This document shows, piece by piece, positions 8,018 through 16,078 of a DNA stretch of 50,426 bases. The notes beneath the pieces were generated by a model. The model worked only from the letters and a program-made list of their open reading frames with translations. It was not told the DNA's origin and ran no database searches. The stretch spans positions 1 to 50,426 of the forward strand of contig JAZRKQ010000021.1 of the NCBI GenBank assembly GCA_045646385.1, written 5' to 3'. Source of the stretch: SIG455 sp045646385 (GTDB lineage: Bacteria; Bacillota; Clostridia; UMGS1810). Numbering within the stretch: position 1 is the first letter of the stretch; the number at the start of each line of letters is the position of its first letter. The position numbers and the translations under genes were made by a program.

Positions 8018-8821
8018 ATGCTTAAAAAAACATTGGCTGTTATAGCCGCAACCGCAGTTCTGGCTGCATCATCAGTAACAAGTTTTGCTGAGTACGACCC
8101 CAACAAAGTAGTAACCGAAAATCAGATTGCTACAAAAATGATTACACCTGAGTTCAAAATTAACGTAAACGGCGCTGAAATTGACGCTCCCGTTCCTTTT
8201 GAAAACGAAGGCGTGCTTATGCTCCCCTTACGCGCTATTACCGAAACATTAGGTTTTAATGTTGAGTGGCAGGGCGAAACAGGTACAATTATTTTAACAA
8301 AAGGCCCTGTTTACGTAACAATGAGTGCTTTTGAAGATGGTTACACATTCTCTAAAACTGCTCCTATGATGCTCGGCACAGCACCTATTCTTATTGATGG
8401 TGTTACATTTGTTCCTGCTGAGTTTATCAATCAGGTTTTAAACGGTGCGTACAGAATTGAGGCAGACGGTTCAATCAAAATTTTTGATGCTGAACTTAAA
8501 AATGTTGCTTTGGTTGAATCTGTAAATGCTGAAGAAAAACAGATTACAGTTAACGATATAGTTATGGGTACAGTTGTACTTAACATCAGCGACGAAACAA
8601 CCATTACAGACGAAGAAGGTAAAACTGTTAAGTTTGAAGAACTTGAAGAAGGTCTTACTTTAAAAATTACTTACGGTGAGGCTATGACAATGAGCCTTCC
8701 CCCTATTAACAATCCGTCTGTAATCGTTGTTAAAGCAGGCTCTCCTGCAATGACTCTTCCATCTGATGAGCCCGTTGCAGAGATTACTCCTGTTCCCGAA
8801 GCACCCGTTGAAGCAGAGTAA
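8018..8821 (+). CDS. Secreted stalk-domain (copper amine oxidase N-terminal-like) protein
   Basis: A 267-residue exported protein. A clear signal peptide (MLKKTLAVIAATAVLAASSV..., cleavage near SFA-E, residue 24) is followed by a copper-amine-oxidase-N/stalk domain at about residues 48-150, with the hallmark LPLRAITETLGFNVEW and a second repeat VTFVPAEFINQVL. The C-terminal half is a beta-rich segment ending in a Pro/Glu-rich tail. In Clostridia this domain is a common surface module and implies no amine oxidase activity; no oxidase domain is present. It is monocistronic, with a terminator directly after. The upstream GGAAC-N16-CGTC element suggests control by an ECF sigma factor, consistent with an envelope role. 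Confidence 0.82.
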   Translation: MLKKTLAVIAATAVLAASSVTSFAEYDPNKVVTENQIATKMITPEFKINVNGAEIDAPVPFENEGVLMLPLRAITETLGFNVEWQGETGTIILTKGPVYVTMSAFEDGYTFSKTAPMMLGTAPILIDGVTFVPAEFINQVLNGAYRIEADGSIKIFDAELKNVALVESVNAEEKQITVNDIVMGTVVLNISDETTITDEEGKTVKFEELEEGLTLKITYGEAMTMSLPPINNPSVIVVKAGSPAMTLPSDEPVAEITPVPEAPVEAE

Positions 8822-8837
8822 TAATATTAAAATTTTA

Positions 8838-8863
8838 AAAAGATGCCTTAGGGCATCTTTTTT
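8838..8863 (+). terminator. Intrinsic terminator after the stalk-domain gene
   Basis: A 10-bp stem with AAAAGATGCC/GGCATCTTTT arms and TTAG loop, followed by T residues. Confidence 0.9.
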
Positions 8864-8885
8864 AGTTAAAAAATTAAGGAAATAG

Positions 8886-8915
8886 TTGACAATTAAAATA
8901 AAGGTGTGGTATAAT
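8886..8915 (+). promoter_or_regulatory. Sigma-A promoter of the TetR regulator
   Basis: TTGACA (8886-8891), 18-bp spacer, TATAAT (8910-8915). An inverted-repeat operator begins 4 bp after the -10. Confidence 0.85.
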
Positions 8916-8918
8916 GTT

Positions 8919-8939
8919 TTCAGCACATGGTGTGCTGAA
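8919..8939. promoter_or_regulatory. TetR-type operator 1 (tetR promoter)
   Basis: A perfect inverted repeat, TTCAGCACA-TGG-TGTGCTGAA. It covers the predicted transcription start of the tetR gene, which fits autorepression. Two further copies precede fabH. Confidence 0.8.
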
Positions 8940-8953
8940 CGGAGGTGCTTTTT

Positions 8954-9535
8954 GTGGCAAATAAAGATATTACGATGATAAATGACGAAATGTCGGATAT
9001 GATAATTGCCGCCGCAACTAAAATTGCCACCTCTGAGGGCGCACATACACTTACTGTGCGCAAAATTTTACGTGAACTTGAAATTACCAACAGAGTTTTT
9101 TATAACAGATTTCACAACATAGGCGAAGTGCTTGAAATCGTTTATGCAAACACCGTTATGCAGATGCGTGAGTGTCTTGCCCAAAAGTATGACGAAAAGA
9201 AAGATTTTTTTGAATACGTTCTTGACGTTCTCACGCAGGTACTTATTGCTACTTATGATATACGTGAGCAGTTCAGCCAGTACGCATTTGAGTACGATTC
9301 CATAAACGACACCAACTATATCTGGTGGAGGGATGAAATAAAAAAACTGGTTGAATATGCTAAAAAGAATGACCTTATAAAAAATGATATTGATTCGGAC
9401 GCATTAAGTTATTCTATATGGTGCTTTTCGCGCGGATTCAATGCCGACGCTATCTGCCGCCGTTTTACAAAAGACGAGGCGGTTGAGTATTTCCGTTATG
9501 GAATGAGTTTCTTTTTAGAGGGACTGAAAAAATAA
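8954..9535 (+). CDS. TetR-family regulator, probable repressor of the fatty-acid operon
   Basis: A 193-residue DNA-binding regulator. The N-terminal helix-turn-helix is recognisable at about residues 15-60 (AAATKIATSEGAHTLTVRKI then ITNRVFYNRFHNIGEVL, a typical TetR recognition-helix layout). The remaining about 130 residues are the helical ligand-binding and dimerisation domain. GTG 8954 is preferred because GGAGG at 8941-8945 lies 8 nt before it; the longer GTG at 8945 overlaps that site. An operator repeat lies in its own promoter, and two copies lie between it and fabH, so FASII control is the natural inference. The ligand (acyl-CoA or acyl-ACP?) is unknown. Most Firmicutes use FapR or FabT for this job. 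Confidence 0.85.
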   Translation: MANKDITMINDEMSDMIIAAATKIATSEGAHTLTVRKILRELEITNRVFYNRFHNIGEVLEIVYANTVMQMRECLAQKYDEKKDFFEYVLDVLTQVLIATYDIREQFSQYAFEYDSINDTNYIWWRDEIKKLVEYAKKNDLIKNDIDSDALSYSIWCFSRGFNADAICRRFTKDEAVEYFRYGMSFFLEGLKK

Positions 9536-9539
9536 TTTT

Positions 9540-9568
9540 TTGAACAGAAATGAATGTTTCTGTTTAAA
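9540..9568 (+). promoter_or_regulatory. Possible promoter of the fab operon, overlapping a small hairpin
   Basis: TTGAAC (9540-9545), 17-bp spacer, TTTAAA (9563-9568): a moderate match that ends 3 bp before operator 2. The spacer also contains a hairpin (AACAGAAA 9543-9550 with TTTCTGTT 9557-9564) that may weakly terminate tetR. Confidence 0.35.
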
Positions 9569-9570
9569 AT

Positions 9571-9597
9571 TTTCTCAGCACACTCTGTGCCGAGAAA
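9571..9597. promoter_or_regulatory. TetR-type operator 2 (fabH upstream, distal)
   Basis: 12-bp arms TTTCTCAGCACA and TGTGCCGAGAAA around CTC, with one mismatch. It has the same core as operators 1 and 3. Confidence 0.75.
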
Positions 9598-9638
9598 TGT
9601 CGAAAAGCATACACAAAGCGAAAAAATATGCGGATTTA

Positions 9639-9661
9639 TTTCAGCACACTCTGTGCTGAAA
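9639..9661. promoter_or_regulatory. TetR-type operator 3 (fabH upstream, proximal)
   Basis: A perfect 10-bp inverted repeat, TTTCAGCACA-CTC-TGTGCTGAAA, ending 35 bp before fabH. Confidence 0.8.
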
Positions 9662-9696
9662 ATTGTAAAAACAAGTCGAAAGGGGCAGATATATAA

Positions 9697-10650
9697 ATGT
9701 CAATTAAAGTTTTAGGTACGGGCGCTTACATACCGGAAAAGATTGTTACAAACGACGACCTTGCGCAACTTGTAGATACTTCCGATGAATGGATTATGCA
9801 AAGGGTGGGCGTTAAGGAAAGGCACGTATCTGTAGACCAAACTGCTGCTGATATGGCTGCTGAAGCGGCTAAAAAAGCACTGGAATCTGCGGATTTGACA
9901 GGTGCGGATATTGACCTTATTATTGCTGCTACCATTTCGGGTGAAACACTTTCGCCAACTGTTGCGGGTATGGTGCAAAAAGCAATCGGTGCAACCTGCC
10001 CTGCGTTTGATTTAAACTCTGCGTGCAGCGGATTTTTGTTTGCACTTGATACTGCCGTTTCGTACATTGAGCGTGGTGCATACAAAAACGTACTTATTAT
10101 CGGTGCCGAAAGATTAAGCAAACTTGTTGATTGGAGTGACCGCAGTACGTGCGTTATATTCGGCGACGGTGCAGGCGCTATGGTCATTACAAAAGGCGAA
10201 GGCTACCTTGCATCAAGGCTTTACACATCGGGCGGTGACGAGGTTATAGAAATTCCGTCATTCGGCGGTTCAGCACCTTTTTACAAAACACCTTTAAAAC
10301 ATCCGTACATATTTATGGACGGTCAGGAAACATTCAAGTTCGCAGTAAACAAAATTGCGGAAGATATTAAATATGTTGCTGAGCAGGCGGGGATTACATT
10401 AGATGAAATCGACTACGTTGTAACGCATCAGGCAAATATCAGAATAATGGACTTTGCAGCAAAACGATTAAAAATGCCCAAAGAGAAGTTTGTTATAAAT
10501 ATTCACAAGTACGGCAACACATCATCAGCAAGTGTGGCAATTGCTTTTGACGAACTTGCCCGTTCAGGCAAACTCAAACGCGGCGACAAAATCGCTATGT
10601 GTGCATTTGGCGGCGGCTTATCAAGTGCGGCTTGCCTTATTGAATGGTAA
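9697..10650 (+). CDS. fabH: 3-oxoacyl-ACP synthase III (KASIII)
   Basis: Starts fatty-acid synthesis by condensing acetyl-CoA (or a branched acyl-CoA) with malonyl-ACP. The 317 residues match the family length. The catalytic triad is visible: C110 in NSACSGF, H244 in THQANIR and N274 in KYGNTSS. The N-terminal GTGAYIPEKIVTNDDL is also typical. First gene of the FASII operon, downstream of two TetR operators. The start ATG follows GAAAGGGGC. Straight- or branched-chain preference cannot be told from these motifs. Confidence 0.97.
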   Translation: MSIKVLGTGAYIPEKIVTNDDLAQLVDTSDEWIMQRVGVKERHVSVDQTAADMAAEAAKKALESADLTGADIDLIIAATISGETLSPTVAGMVQKAIGATCPAFDLNSACSGFLFALDTAVSYIERGAYKNVLIIGAERLSKLVDWSDRSTCVIFGDGAGAMVITKGEGYLASRLYTSGGDEVIEIPSFGGSAPFYKTPLKHPYIFMDGQETFKFAVNKIAEDIKYVAEQAGITLDEIDYVVTHQANIRIMDFAAKRLKMPKEKFVINIHKYGNTSSASVAIAFDELARSGKLKRGDKIAMCAFGGGLSSAACLIEW

Positions 10651-10652
10651 AC

Positions 10653-10667
10653 AAGACAAATTGTCTT
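10653..10667 (+). promoter_or_regulatory. Small hairpin between fabH and acpP
   Basis: AAGACA/TGTCTT arms with a 3-nt loop, followed by an AT-rich run with T stretches. It is a possible weak attenuator or RNA processing site that could set acpP level apart from fabH. Confidence 0.35.
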
Positions 10668-10693
10668 AATTTTATATTTTGGAGGAATTTATT

Positions 10694-10915
10694 ATGACAA
10701 TCGAAAAAGTAAAAGAATTATTGGCTGACCACTTAGAGATGGACGTTGCTGAAATCACAGACGAAACCACCTTTGAGGACCTCGACGTGGATTCACTTGA
10801 CACAGTTGAGATTATGATGGAGATGGAAGATGAATTCGGCGTTGAAATCAAAGCCGCAGAAGTTGGCAAATCAGTTAAAGAACTGGCTGCTTACATTGAC
10901 GCAAAATTGGCGTAA
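10694..10915 (+). CDS. acpP: Acyl carrier protein
   Basis: A 73-residue acidic carrier that holds growing acyl chains on 4'-phosphopantetheine. The attachment serine is S34 in DVDSLDTVEI, followed by the acidic recognition helix MMEMEDEFG. ATG 10694 is chosen because GGAGG at 10681-10685 lies 8 nt before it; an in-frame TTG at 10679 would overlap the Shine-Dalgarno. The gene is flanked on both sides by intercistronic hairpins inside the fab operon. ACP is needed in large excess over the enzymes, so these may stabilise its message (inference). Confidence 0.96.
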   Translation: MTIEKVKELLADHLEMDVAEITDETTFEDLDVDSLDTVEIMMEMEDEFGVEIKAAEVGKSVKELAAYIDAKLA

Positions 10916-10926
10916 TCTTCAAAGTT

Positions 10927-10962
10927 TAATGGGCATAAGCAGGTATCTGTTTATGCCCATTA
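10927..10962 (+). promoter_or_regulatory. Intercistronic hairpin downstream of acpP
   Basis: A perfect 12-bp stem (10927-10938 with 10951-10962), 12-nt loop and no U-tract. It is unlikely to terminate; it could protect the 3' end of a processed acpP transcript. Confidence 0.55.
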
Positions 10963-10981
10963 ATGAAAGGCAGGAATAATT

Positions 10982-11926
10982 ATGATTCATACACCGATAT
11001 GCGATATGTTCGGTATTAAATATCCTATACTGCAGGGCGGTATGGCGCACATATCAGATGCGCACCTTGCGGCGGCAGTATCAAACGGCGGTGGCTTGGG
11101 GCTTATTTCAGCGGCTAACGGAAATGTTGGCTGGATAGAGGAGCAGATTGACCTTGCCGCATCATTAACAGATAAACCGTTCGGCGTAAATATTATGCTG
11201 ATGGGTGAAAATATAGACGAAATTGCAGAACTTATTGCACGTAAAAGAGTAGCACTTGTAACCACCGGTGCAGGGAATCCTGATAAATACGTGCCAATGT
11301 GGAAAGATGCAGGAGTTAAGGTTATACCTGTTGTTGCATCAAGTGCGCTTGCTAAACTTATGGCTCGCGCAGGTGCTGATGCTGTTATTGCTGAGGGCGG
11401 AGAATCGGGCGGCCACGTTGGAGAGATGACTACTATGGCCCTTGTTCCGCAGGTTTGTGACACAGTAGACATCCCTGTAATTGCCGCAGGCGGTATTGCC
11501 GACGGCAGAGGTGTAGCGGCATCGCTTATGCTTGGCGCACAAGGCGTTCAGGTGGGCACAAGATTTTTGGCAGCAACCGAGTGCAGCATAAGCCGTACAT
11601 ACAAAGACAAACTTTTAAAAGCAGGAGATACCGCAACAATCGTTACGGGCAGACGTTTAGGTCACCCGGTGCGCAGTTTGAAGTCGCCTTTTTCAAGAAG
11701 TTATGCCAAAGCCGAGTACACCACCATTTCGGATGAAGAACTTGAAATGATGGCAGTTGGCAGTTTACGTGCGGCAGTTCTCGACGGTGACGAGAAAAAA
11801 GGTTGCTTCCTTGCAGGGCAGATTTCAGGATTGGTAAATAAGGAACAAACCGCTAAAGAGATGATTGATGAGATGTTTTCAGAGGCGGAATCTATATTGA
11901 ATGGAGCAGGAAAATGGGTAAAATAG
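10982..11926 (+). CDS. fabK: Enoyl-ACP reductase II (FMN-dependent)
   Basis: Reduces enoyl-ACP in the last step of each elongation cycle. The 314 residues form a nitropropane-dioxygenase-like TIM barrel. Visible are the N-terminal YPILQGGMAHIS, the catalytic His (H145) in EGGESGGHVGEM and the FMN phosphate-binding AAGGIADGRGVAA and GAQGVQVGTRF blocks. Its place between acpP and fabD is the standard FabK position in clostridial and streptococcal FASII operons. No FabI or FabL is in the window. It overlaps fabD by 13 nt, which suggests translational coupling. Confidence 0.95.
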   Translation: MIHTPICDMFGIKYPILQGGMAHISDAHLAAAVSNGGGLGLISAANGNVGWIEEQIDLAASLTDKPFGVNIMLMGENIDEIAELIARKRVALVTTGAGNPDKYVPMWKDAGVKVIPVVASSALAKLMARAGADAVIAEGGESGGHVGEMTTMALVPQVCDTVDIPVIAAGGIADGRGVAASLMLGAQGVQVGTRFLAATECSISRTYKDKLLKAGDTATIVTGRRLGHPVRSLKSPFSRSYAKAEYTTISDEELEMMAVGSLRAAVLDGDEKKGCFLAGQISGLVNKEQTAKEMIDEMFSEAESILNGAGKWVK

Positions 11927-12831
11927 CATTTGTGTTTTCAGGTCAGGGCGCGCAGTACAGCGGTATGGGAAAATCGCTTTACGATATGGGCGGCGCCGCA
12001 AAAAAACTGTATGACGAGGCAGAAACTTATCGCCCCGGTACTATGGAGCAGTCTTTCGCAGGTAGCGACGAGGATCTTAAATTAACTAAAAATACTCAGC
12101 CGTGTATGTACCTGGTTGAAATGGCGGCTGCACTTGCGCTGAATGAAAAAGGCATATTTGCCGATGGTGTTGCCGGATTTTCACTCGGTGAGGTTGCGGC
12201 GCTTGCGTATGCAAAAGCATATACACTTATTGAAGGATTTAAAATTGTAACAAAGCGTGGTGAAGTTATGAACGATGCCGCAAGCGGAGATAAAACCGCT
12301 ATGTGCGCAGTTTTAAAACTTGATGCTGACACCGTTACAAAAACTGCGGCAGAGTTTGACCGCCTTTATGCAGTTAATTACAACTGCCCCGGTCAGGTTT
12401 CTGTTTCGGGACTTGCAAGCAGTATGGACGCTTTTGCAGAAAAAGTTAAAGAACTCGGCGGCAGAACAATTCCGCTTGCTGTAAGTGCGGCATTTCATTC
12501 GCCGTTTATGGCAGACGCGGCAGATAATTTCGGCAATGCGCTTAAAGAATTTGAAATAAGCACACCGAAACTCCCCGTATATGCTAACCTTACTGCGCAA
12601 ACTTACGGCGAAGATGTACGCTCATATTTGAAACAGCAGATGCAAAGCCCCGTTAAATGGCAGAGCACAATAGAAAATATGATTGCCGACGGATATACTG
12701 ATTTTATAGAAGTAGGCGCAGGAAAAACGCTTTGCGGACTTATTAAAAAGATTTCCAAAGACGTAAATGTATACAATGTAGAGAACGAAGAAACACTTTT
12801 GCAGACTGTGGAGGCGATAAAAAATGCTTAA
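11914..12831 (+). CDS. fabD: Malonyl-CoA:ACP transacylase
   Basis: Moves malonyl from CoA to ACP. The 305 residues match the family. The nucleophile elbow GFSLGE holds S90, and the partner His is H195 in AAFHSPFM. The N-terminal FSGQGAQYSGMGK and C-terminal FIEVGAGKTLCGL are family signatures. The start codon lies inside fabK and the end overlaps fabG by 8 nt, so fabK-fabD-fabG are translated as a coupled block. Confidence 0.96.
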   Translation: MGKIAFVFSGQGAQYSGMGKSLYDMGGAAKKLYDEAETYRPGTMEQSFAGSDEDLKLTKNTQPCMYLVEMAAALALNEKGIFADGVAGFSLGEVAALAYAKAYTLIEGFKIVTKRGEVMNDAASGDKTAMCAVLKLDADTVTKTAAEFDRLYAVNYNCPGQVSVSGLASSMDAFAEKVKELGGRTIPLAVSAAFHSPFMADAADNFGNALKEFEISTPKLPVYANLTAQTYGEDVRSYLKQQMQSPVKWQSTIENMIADGYTDFIEVGAGKTLCGLIKKISKDVNVYNVENEETLLQTVEAIKNA

Positions 12832-13552
12832 CGGAAAAACAGCAGTTATAACCGGCGGCTCAAGAGGTATCGGTGCGGCAATTACCCAGAAGTTTGCATC
12901 GCTCGGTGCAAATATAGCAATAGTTGATATGAGCGCTGCTGAAGAATTTAAAGCACACCTTGAAAGTACATATAACATTAAAGCGGATTTTTATTGTTGT
13001 GATGTGTCCGACACAAATTCGTGCAAAGAAACTGTCGCAAAAATCACAGAAGATTTTGGCGGTGTGGATATTCTTGTAAACAATGCCGGAATTACGCGAG
13101 ATAATCTTATTCTTACTATGGAAGAAGACGATTTCGACAAAGTAATCGACGTAAACCTTAAAGGTTGCTTTAATATGATAAAAGCGTGTGGCAGAAGTTT
13201 CATCCGCAAAAAGTGCGGAAAGATTATAAACATTGCATCTATATCAGGTCTTATAGGATTGCCCGGTCAGGCAAATTACTCTGCATCTAAAGCAGGTATA
13301 ATCGGTCTAACAAAAGCGGTAGCGAAGGAACTCGGTGCTAAAAACGTGTGTTGCAATGCCATTGCGCCCGGTTTTATCGCTACGGATATGACTAAAGATC
13401 TCGGCAGTGAAGAAGAGTTTTTGAAATCCATTCCTTTAAAAAGATTGGGTAAACCGCAGGACGTTGCAGAACTTGCCGCATTTCTGGCAAGCGGCGCGTC
13501 CGACTACATAACAGGCGAAGTTATCCGCATTGACGGCGGATTGGCTATGTAA
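12824..13552 (+). CDS. fabG: 3-oxoacyl-ACP reductase
   Basis: NADPH-dependent reduction of 3-ketoacyl-ACP. The 242 residues form a short-chain dehydrogenase: cofactor motif TGGSRGIG (residues 10-17), NNAG (86-89), and the catalytic YSASK with Y152 and K156 after the IASISG serine region. The C-terminal YITGEVIRIDGGLAM is typical of FabG. It overlaps fabD and is followed 30 bp later by fabF. Confidence 0.96.
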   Translation: MLNGKTAVITGGSRGIGAAITQKFASLGANIAIVDMSAAEEFKAHLESTYNIKADFYCCDVSDTNSCKETVAKITEDFGGVDILVNNAGITRDNLILTMEEDDFDKVIDVNLKGCFNMIKACGRSFIRKKCGKIINIASISGLIGLPGQANYSASKAGIIGLTKAVAKELGAKNVCCNAIAPGFIATDMTKDLGSEEEFLKSIPLKRLGKPQDVAELAAFLASGASDYITGEVIRIDGGLAM

Positions 13553-13582
13553 GGCATTACGATGCTTAAGGAGGAATTAACG

Positions 13583-14818
13583 GTGAAAAGAGTAGTAATT
13601 ACAGGGCTTGGTGCAATCACCCCCGTTGGCTGTACGGTTGACACTTTCTGGGAAAGTTTAAAAAACGGCAAAAACGGAATTGATTTTATAACCAAGTTTG
13701 ACACAGAGGGATTTACCGCCAAACTGGCAGGTGAAGTTAGAGATTTTGACCCGCTTTTATATATGGAAAAAGGCGATGTGCGCAGAACAGATAAATTTGT
13801 TCAGTATGCAGTTGCTGCCGCTGTTCAGGCGGTTGCAGACAGCAACATCTCAGAAAATATTGCACCTGAGCGCTTTGGTGTATATTTTGGTACAGGTATC
13901 GGCGGAATGGACACATTTATTGCTGAGCATAACAGCCTTTTAAACAGAGGCCCGCAGAGGGTATCGCCTATGTTTATTCCTAAAATGATTTCCAATATGG
14001 GCGCAGGTAACATTGCAATCAAAGTTGGTGCTAAAGGCCCATGCATAAGCGTGTCTACTGCGTGTGCATCGGGTACTTCTGCCATTGGAGAGGCGTACAG
14101 AGCAATTAAAGGCGGATATGCCGATGCCATAATTGCAGGCGGTGTAGAGGCTTGTGTAAATCCGCTTGCAGTAGCAGGCTTTATAAACTGTATGGCGCTT
14201 TCTGAAAGTACCGACAAAGACGCGGCATCAGTTCCGTTTGATGCAAGAAGAAGCGGATTTATTATGGGTGAGGGCGCAGGTGCGCTTATCGTTGAGGAAT
14301 ACGAGCACGCAAAGGCAAGAGGCGCTAAAATTTATGCCGAGGTAAAAGGCTACGGCAGTACTTGTGATGCTTTCCACGTAACTGCTCCGGACGATAGTGC
14401 AGAGGCCTCTGCACGTGCTATTGCAGATTGCTATAAAGAGGCAGGTGCAGACTTTAACCCTGAAAACATTTATATTAACGCACACGGCACCAGCACACCG
14501 CTTAACGATAAGACCGAAACAAAAGCGATTAAAAACGTATTTGGTGAAGATGCGTATAAATTACACGTAAGTTCAACCAAATCGATGACAGGACATCTGC
14601 TTGGCGCGGCAGGCGCAGTAGAGGGTATTGCTGCAGTTCTGGCAGTACGTGAAAATATTATTCCCCCTACAATCGGCTACAAAGAATCAGACTCCGAATG
14701 CGACCTTGATTACACCCCAAACACAGCGCTTAACACTCAGGTTGATATTGCGTTTTCAAACTCATTGGGGTTTGGCGGTCATAATGCGTGCGTGGCATTT
14801 ACTAAGTGCGAGGGGTAA
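13583..14818 (+). CDS. fabF: 3-oxoacyl-ACP synthase II (KASII)
   Basis: Elongating condensing enzyme. The 411 residues equal the usual FabF length when GTG 13583 is used; AAGGAGG at 13568-13574 lies 8 nt before it, while an in-frame ATG at 13562 would precede the Shine-Dalgarno. Catalytic residues are visible: C161 in STACASGT, H301 in NAHGTSTPLND, and K333 and H338 in TKSMTGHLLGAAG. fabZ begins 3 bp after the stop. No FabB-like second synthase is present in the window. Confidence 0.97.
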   Translation: MKRVVITGLGAITPVGCTVDTFWESLKNGKNGIDFITKFDTEGFTAKLAGEVRDFDPLLYMEKGDVRRTDKFVQYAVAAAVQAVADSNISENIAPERFGVYFGTGIGGMDTFIAEHNSLLNRGPQRVSPMFIPKMISNMGAGNIAIKVGAKGPCISVSTACASGTSAIGEAYRAIKGGYADAIIAGGVEACVNPLAVAGFINCMALSESTDKDAASVPFDARRSGFIMGEGAGALIVEEYEHAKARGAKIYAEVKGYGSTCDAFHVTAPDDSAEASARAIADCYKEAGADFNPENIYINAHGTSTPLNDKTETKAIKNVFGEDAYKLHVSSTKSMTGHLLGAAGAVEGIAAVLAVRENIIPPTIGYKESDSECDLDYTPNTALNTQVDIAFSNSLGFGGHNACVAFTKCEG

Positions 14819-14821
14819 GTT

Positions 14822-15241
14822 ATGGATAAAGAACAGTTAAAAAATATTTTACCGCATCGTGACAATATGCTTTTGTTAGACGAGGCGGAATGTATAGACG
14901 GCATTGCATACGGGAAAAAATTAATCGTTGGTGACGAATGGTTTTTAAAAGGGCATTTTCCCGACAACCCTGTTGTGCCCGGTGTTATTCTTTGCGAAAT
15001 ACTTGGGCAATCTGTATGCGTATGCTTAGACGGCACTATTCCCGCCGATAAATTGCCTTATTTTACAGGCCTTGACAAGGTCAAATTCAGAAAACCCGTA
15101 GTACCCGGCGATTTGTTTGAAACCAAATGCGAGATTATCAAAATCCGTGAGCCGTTTTATTTTGCCAAGGGGCAAGGCTTTGTAAACGGAAAATTGTGCG
15201 TAAGCGCGGAATTTTCGTTTGCTATAACAGACAAAAACTAA
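14822..15241 (+). CDS. fabZ: 3-hydroxyacyl-ACP dehydratase
   Basis: Dehydrates 3-hydroxyacyl-ACP. The 139-residue single hotdog fold shows the family signature GHFPDNPVVPGVILCE with catalytic H45 and E59. The N-terminal LPHRDNMLLLDE is also typical. It sits between fabF and accD. In many clostridial operons accB and accC lie on either side of fabZ; here both are absent. Confidence 0.95.
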   Translation: MDKEQLKNILPHRDNMLLLDEAECIDGIAYGKKLIVGDEWFLKGHFPDNPVVPGVILCEILGQSVCVCLDGTIPADKLPYFTGLDKVKFRKPVVPGDLFETKCEIIKIREPFYFAKGQGFVNGKLCVSAEFSFAITDKN

Positions 15242-15256
15242 ACGGAGGACATTACC

Positions 15257-16060
15257 GTGAGTATATTTAATAACAAAACAAATTCTCCTGAAAAGTGCAC
15301 ATGTAAAAAGTGTGGAGCGGAGTTATCTGCCACACAACTTTCAGACAGTGCATATATTTGCCCCCACTGCGGTACATATATGCGTATGGGTGCATTTAAA
15401 AGGCTTGAACTTATTGCAGACAGCAAAAGTTTTAAAGAGATGGACAAATCAATGAAAAGTAAAAACCCATTGAATTTTCCTGATTATAATGATAAAATAG
15501 ATAAAGCAATGACCGCCAGCGGTTTAAACGAGGGTGTTATTTGCGGAACTGCTAAAATTGACGGCAACCCGTGTGCAATCTTTATAATGGATTCTAACTT
15601 TATGATGGGCTCTATGGGAAGCGTTGTAGGCGAGAAGATTACACGTCTTTTTGAAAAGGCTACAGAAAAAAATCTGCCCGTTGTAGGTTTTTGCACATCG
15701 GGCGGTGCCAGAATGCAGGAGGGAATATACTCTCTTATGCAGATGGCTAAGGTCAGCGGTGCAGTTAAGCGCCATAGCGACGGCGGCAATCTGTATATTG
15801 CCGTTTTAACCGACCCCACAACGGGCGGTGTTACGGCAAGTTTTGCAATGCTTGGCGACATTATTATGGCTGAACCCAAAGCGTTAATCGGTTTTGCAGG
15901 TGCAAGAGTTATCGAACAGACCACAGGCAAAAAACTGCCCGAAGGATTTCAACGTGCAGAGTTTATGCTTGAACATGGCTTTATAGACATTATTGAAGAG
16001 CGTCAGAGATTAAAATACACAATCTCAAAACTTCTCAAAATGCATAGCCATGTGGAATGA
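15257..16060 (+). CDS. accD: Acetyl-CoA carboxylase carboxyltransferase, beta subunit
   Basis: Forms the carboxyltransferase with AccA, moving CO2 from biotin to acetyl-CoA. The 267 residues carry the N-terminal zinc ribbon (C16, C19, C35, C38 in CKKCG and CPHCG) and the crotonase-like core with FCTSGGARMQEG and AFAGARVIEQT-like segments. GTG start with GGAGG upstream (ACGGAGGAC at 15241-15249). Followed by accA after 18 bp. Confidence 0.95.
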   Translation: MSIFNNKTNSPEKCTCKKCGAELSATQLSDSAYICPHCGTYMRMGAFKRLELIADSKSFKEMDKSMKSKNPLNFPDYNDKIDKAMTASGLNEGVICGTAKIDGNPCAIFIMDSNFMMGSMGSVVGEKITRLFEKATEKNLPVVGFCTSGGARMQEGIYSLMQMAKVSGAVKRHSDGGNLYIAVLTDPTTGGVTASFAMLGDIIMAEPKALIGFAGARVIEQTTGKKLPEGFQRAEFMLEHGFIDIIEERQRLKYTISKLLKMHSHVE

Positions 16061-16078
16061 AAGGTCAGGTGATAATTA

